Assembly (NCBI GenBank): GCA_023807065.1 | Contig: JAJJLU010003501.1 | Coordinates: forward strand, 1-64,000 | Length of the DNA: 64,000 bases | Source: Isotricha intestinalis | Taxonomy: Eukaryota > Ciliophora > Litostomatea > Vestibuliferida > Isotrichidae | Reading direction: 5' to 3' | Shown here: piece by piece, positions 61,190-64,000 of the stretch | Layout of the letters: each line of letters begins with the position of its first letter | Numbering within the stretch: position 1 is the stretch's first letter | The notes under the pieces: model-generated | Database searches by the model: none | What the model saw: only the letters and a program-made list of their open reading frames with translations | What the model was told of the DNA's origin: nothing | Translations under genes and position numbers: made by a program

Positions 61190-62974
61190 TTAACAAGCAC
61201 ATAATATTTCTCCTCTACATATAGGACAACTTCCATTTTCTTCAATTTTTGCAATACAAGTAGAACAAAAAGTATGTTTACAAGGACAAATAACTGAATT
61301 TGGTTGTTTATCATAACAAATTGTACAAACTTTTTCTTTATATTTTAATATTATTTCATGATCATGAGTTTTTAAAAAGTCCTTTAATTGACTTTTAATT
61401 TTTGCATCTAATATTCCATTACATAATTTTTTCGTTATTGTCTTTCTAAATATCAATAATGCAATTGCTTCATCTCTTTCTACTCCTATTCCTTCCCAAT
61501 ATATTTTTCCTAAAATAAAACAATCAAATAAATTGTTTTTAGTATTAAATTTATTTTCAAAACATACTTTACCTAATTTCTGCTTTGCTTCTTGAATTTC
61601 TTCATCAGATATTTTTTGATTTTTATTTAATATTTGTTTTGCTCTATAAATGAAATATTCATTTTCTTTTTTCAAGAAATTTCTTTCTGATAATGAAGTA
61701 CTTTTTTCAAAATGATCTATTGCTTTTTCCATACTTTGATTTTCTATTCCTTTAAATCCAAAATAATAAATAAATCCTTTTATTCTCCATACTAAATCTA
61801 TATCATGTTTGAAATTTTTTTTCATAAAATTATAATTTTCAGGTTTTAAAAGATATGAAATATAATCATTAATTTCTTTTATATATTTTAAATAATTACT
61901 CATAATTTTATCTTGAAATTTACTTTGTTTAATTAGTATTCCTACAAATAAAATAAATTGTGTTATTGATAAACATTCACAAGCAACTTCATCAACTAAA
62001 GAATTTAATACAATTTCTGTTTTATTATAATCAATTAAATATTCATTAAAATCATAAAAGCTTAATAAACATTGATAATATCTAAATCTTGAATAATCAT
62101 TTCCATTATCCATAGAATCTTTAAATAAATTTATTATTTTTGGAGTTATTGAATCTGATTTATCTAAAAGATAATTTCCATAATCTGAATAATATTGATA
62201 TATTTTTTTATCAACAATTTCCTTATAAAATTTTTCTATTTCTTCATCAGAAAGTGAATTATCAATATTTAAATATTCTTTAAAAAAAATGCATTTATTC
62301 ATTGCTTCAAAATATGCATAATCACAATCATTTAAAGGTTGCATTGATTTAAGTTTACAAAAAGATAATAAATAATCTTCATCTTCTTCAGTATGAAAAT
62401 AACAAGTTAATACACTTCTCATTAAAATAATATCATTTTCTGTTAAATTATATTCATCTCTTTTATAATATAATAAATCAAGAAAATTTTTATGTTTTTC
62501 AGTTGTTTCATCTTCAGTATCTAAAACGGAAGCACATTCATATGTAACGTCAATTTTATGGAAAAGTTTATCTTCATAATTCATTATATAATTTGGTAAA
62601 TAAGCAAAACATTTTAAAAGATATAATTTTTCTAAAATTCTATTTCTTTTTAATCCAAATTTTGAATCTTCACATAAATATATTATATGCATTTTATACA
62701 TACAAAAATAATCATTTGAATCTGCATATTTTTTATATAAGGAAAATGCTTTTTTTAAATCTATTTTCTGATTAAAAAAGCCATATTCATATTGGGCTGC
62801 ATCCAAAAAATTTTTAATTGAAATCATATTTTTCTTTTTTTCAAATATTTTATTTAATTCAGGTCCTAAATGTGCAAATAAGAGTTCTTTATAATTTGGT
62901 AATGATGCCAAATCTATTAATTTTAATTCTAAATCCTTATCTCGTGGAAATAATTCTTCTAATGATTTTTCCAT
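61190..62974 (-). CDS. Sel1-repeat and RING E3 ubiquitin ligase
   Basis: 594 residues. The bulk is helical and contains Sel1/TPR-like units (AAQYEYGFFNQKIDLKKAFSLYKKYA, LFDCFILGKIYWEGIGVERDEAIALLIF). The C-terminus (about 550-589) is a RING finger: CTICYDKQPNSVICPC-KHTFCSTC-...-CPIC, the C3HC4 order with zinc-binding Cys/His, followed by a short GEILCAC. It is likely a cytoplasmic E3 that recruits targets through its repeats and an E2 through the RING. There is no signal peptide, so it differs from the ER Hrd3/Sel1 proteins. Pairs of Sel1 with RING occur in ciliates. The RING zinc ligands are complete. Confidence 0.85.
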   Translation of the reverse strand: MEKSLEELFPRDKDLELKLIDLASLPNYKELLFAHLGPELNKIFEKKKNMISIKNFLDAAQYEYGFFNQKIDLKKAFSLYKKYADSNDYFCMYKMHIIYLCEDSKFGLKRNRILEKLYLLKCFAYLPNYIMNYEDKLFHKIDVTYECASVLDTEDETTEKHKNFLDLLYYKRDEYNLTENDIILMRSVLTCYFHTEEDEDYLLSFCKLKSMQPLNDCDYAYFEAMNKCIFFKEYLNIDNSLSDEEIEKFYKEIVDKKIYQYYSDYGNYLLDKSDSITPKIINLFKDSMDNGNDYSRFRYYQCLLSFYDFNEYLIDYNKTEIVLNSLVDEVACECLSITQFILFVGILIKQSKFQDKIMSNYLKYIKEINDYISYLLKPENYNFMKKNFKHDIDLVWRIKGFIYYFGFKGIENQSMEKAIDHFEKSTSLSERNFLKKENEYFIYRAKQILNKNQKISDEEIQEAKQKLGKVCFENKFNTKNNLFDCFILGKIYWEGIGVERDEAIALLIFRKTITKKLCNGILDAKIKSQLKDFLKTHDHEIILKYKEKVCTICYDKQPNSVICPCKHTFCSTCIAKIEENGSCPICRGEILCAC

Positions 62975-63087
62975 TTTTAAAGTATATCCCTTTAATCCCT
63001 TTTATAAAAAAATATCTATTAATATATTCTAACAATTTATTTTTTAAGAAAAGTTAATCATTTAATTAGATAATAAAAATAAAATAT

Positions 63088-64000
63088 TTAATTTATAAAA
63101 AGTTCCATCATATCTTTAAATTCATCAAATTCAATTTGTCCATCTCCATTTTTATCAATAGTTTTAATAATCATATCCCATTGTTTATCAGAGAATTTAG
63201 AACTTAAACCTAAAATACTTTTAAAATCATTACAAGATATAGTAGCATTCTCATTTGTTTTAGTAAATAAAACAAAAGTATTTTTTAAATTTTCTTCAAC
63301 CAATAATTCTTTTTTGTTTATACAAGCTCTGCAAAATTCTTCATATTCAATACAACCAGTATGTCCTTGATCAATATATTTAAATATTTTAGTTAATTCT
63401 TTTTCATTAATATTAATAAATTGTCTAAATCCTTCACAAACTTCTTTATATTCCATTTTACCATCTCCATTATTATCAATCCAATTATAAAAATGTTTAA
63501 TTTCAATAATATCTTCTTTTTTAGTTAAGTGATGAATCATATAAGCAAGAGTTGCTTGTTGAAAGAATAAAAGAGGATCAATTTTAAAAGTACAAATGTT
63601 GTTATAAAAATCTTGAACTTGTTCTTTTTGAACAGGATGTTTATATAAATATTTTTTAAACCATTTATTTTGAAGTGCTTCACCTGGACTTGGTCTATTA
63701 GATGGTTTAACTGTTAATAATTCTTTTACAAATGCTTGTCCTTCTGGAGAAATATTTTTCCATTCTTCTTCTCTCCAATCAATATTATTTCCTCTCACTT
63801 TTTCTAAAATTTCTTTATCTGATTCACCCCAAAAAGGTGGTTTTCCACATAATAAAATAAATAATAAAACACCAATTGACCAAACATCACATTTTTCATT
63901 ATAATTTCTTCCAAGAACTTCAGGAGCAATAAAATATGAAGTTCCAATTTTTTTAGTTAATTTCTTTTTCTTATTAAATGATCTTGCTGATGAGAAGTCA
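63088..64000 (-). CDS. Calcium-dependent protein kinase (CDPK), partial
   Basis: The gene runs past the right edge. Within the window, translation from base 63999 downward is open: DFSSARSF, GTSYFIAPEVLG, DVWSIGVLLFILLCGKPPFWG, then NRPSPGEALQNKWF and a CDPK autoinhibitory region. Four EF-hand loops follow: DNNGDGKMEYKE (canonical), DQGHTGCIEYEE (one substituted), TNENATISCNDF (degenerate) and DKNGDGQIEFDE (canonical), then DMMELFIN and stop. The usual DFG of the activation segment reads DFS. The first Met at 63798 is internal, not the start. CDPKs join kinase and calmodulin-like domains and respond to Ca; they occur in plants, ciliates and apicomplexans. The N-terminal lobe is off the window. 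Confidence 0.92.
   Translation of the reverse strand, partial: DFSSARSFNKKKKLTKKIGTSYFIAPEVLGRNYNEKCDVWSIGVLLFILLCGKPPFWGESDKEILEKVRGNNIDWREEEWKNISPEGQAFVKELLTVKPSNRPSPGEALQNKWFKKYLYKHPVQKEQVQDFYNNICTFKIDPLLFFQQATLAYMIHHLTKKEDIIEIKHFYNWIDNNGDGKMEYKEVCEGFRQFININEKELTKIFKYIDQGHTGCIEYEEFCRACINKKELLVEENLKNTFVLFTKTNENATISCNDFKSILGLSSKFSDKQWDMIIKTIDKNGDGQIEFDEFKDMMELFIN

Noticed and set aside
1..64000. CRISPR array, operon, prophage or transposon
   Set aside because: No spaced repeats, ribosome-binding-site-linked genes, transposase or integrase were seen; the genes are eukaryotic and singly transcribed.

Overview
The window is very AT-rich nuclear DNA from a protist, and it is dense with genes. 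I recognise 36 protein-coding genes, one tRNA gene, at least one decayed coding stretch, and five introns of 27-48 nt. The gene content points to a ciliate: a calcium-dependent protein kinase, two six-TM SK-like potassium channels, two MORN/IQ proteins, a Sel1/RING protein, a DHHC enzyme, a Mei2-type RRM protein, and a two-TM protein of a type I associate with ciliates. TAA, TAG and TGA all end genes, and glutamine is written CAA/CAG inside genes. The organism therefore appears to use the standard code, which among ciliates would fit the rumen (entodiniomorphid/litostome) group. That placement is inference, not proof.

Layout. 1-16.7 kb: acid-sphingomyelinase-like enzyme (continuing past the left edge and frameshifted near its end), Mei2-like RRM protein, Lys/Glu-rich protein, AZUL-HECT ubiquitin ligase (two exons), AMPK/MARK-like kinase, an unusual 14-3-3 protein, a myosin with RCC1 repeats, a small membrane protein and a TIP30-like reductase. 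16.8-24.7 kb: SK-like channel, second kinase, a decayed coding stretch, EF-hand protein, alpha/beta hydrolase, tRNA-Lys(UUU), then a 1.15-kb stretch with a diverged direct repeat. 24.7-42.3 kb: ciliate-type two-TM protein, importin-alpha, coiled-coil protein, an orphan 536-aa protein, a ubiquitin-like-domain protein, a B-type cyclin, a second SK-like channel, a TPR protein and a basic protein. 42.8-64 kb: MORN/IQ protein, two low-complexity proteins, PP2C phosphatase, two Rab-like GTPases, C2H2/AT-hook protein, HAD phosphatase, a tiny spliced gene, an Asn-rich protein, a four-exon gene, second MORN/IQ protein, DHHC palmitoyltransferase, a charged protein, Sel1/RING protein, and a CDPK running off the right edge.

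The genes do not form one pathway. The recurring theme is calcium and phospho-signalling at membranes: CDPK, EF-hand protein, IQ/MORN proteins, SK-like channels, 14-3-3, PP2C, Rabs, and proteins beginning Met-Gly (candidate lipid-anchored proteins) near a DHHC acyltransferase. No mobile element, virus, CRISPR array or operon was recognised. The best leads are: a motor-degenerate myosin fused to RCC1 repeats; a 14-3-3 with a long charged insert and changed pocket; a zinc finger completed only by splicing out a 28-nt intron; two multi-exon genes that single-ORF annotation would miss or cut short; a one-base frameshift in the sphingomyelinase-like gene; and a relic in which in-frame TAA/TAG codons fall where glutamine would fit.
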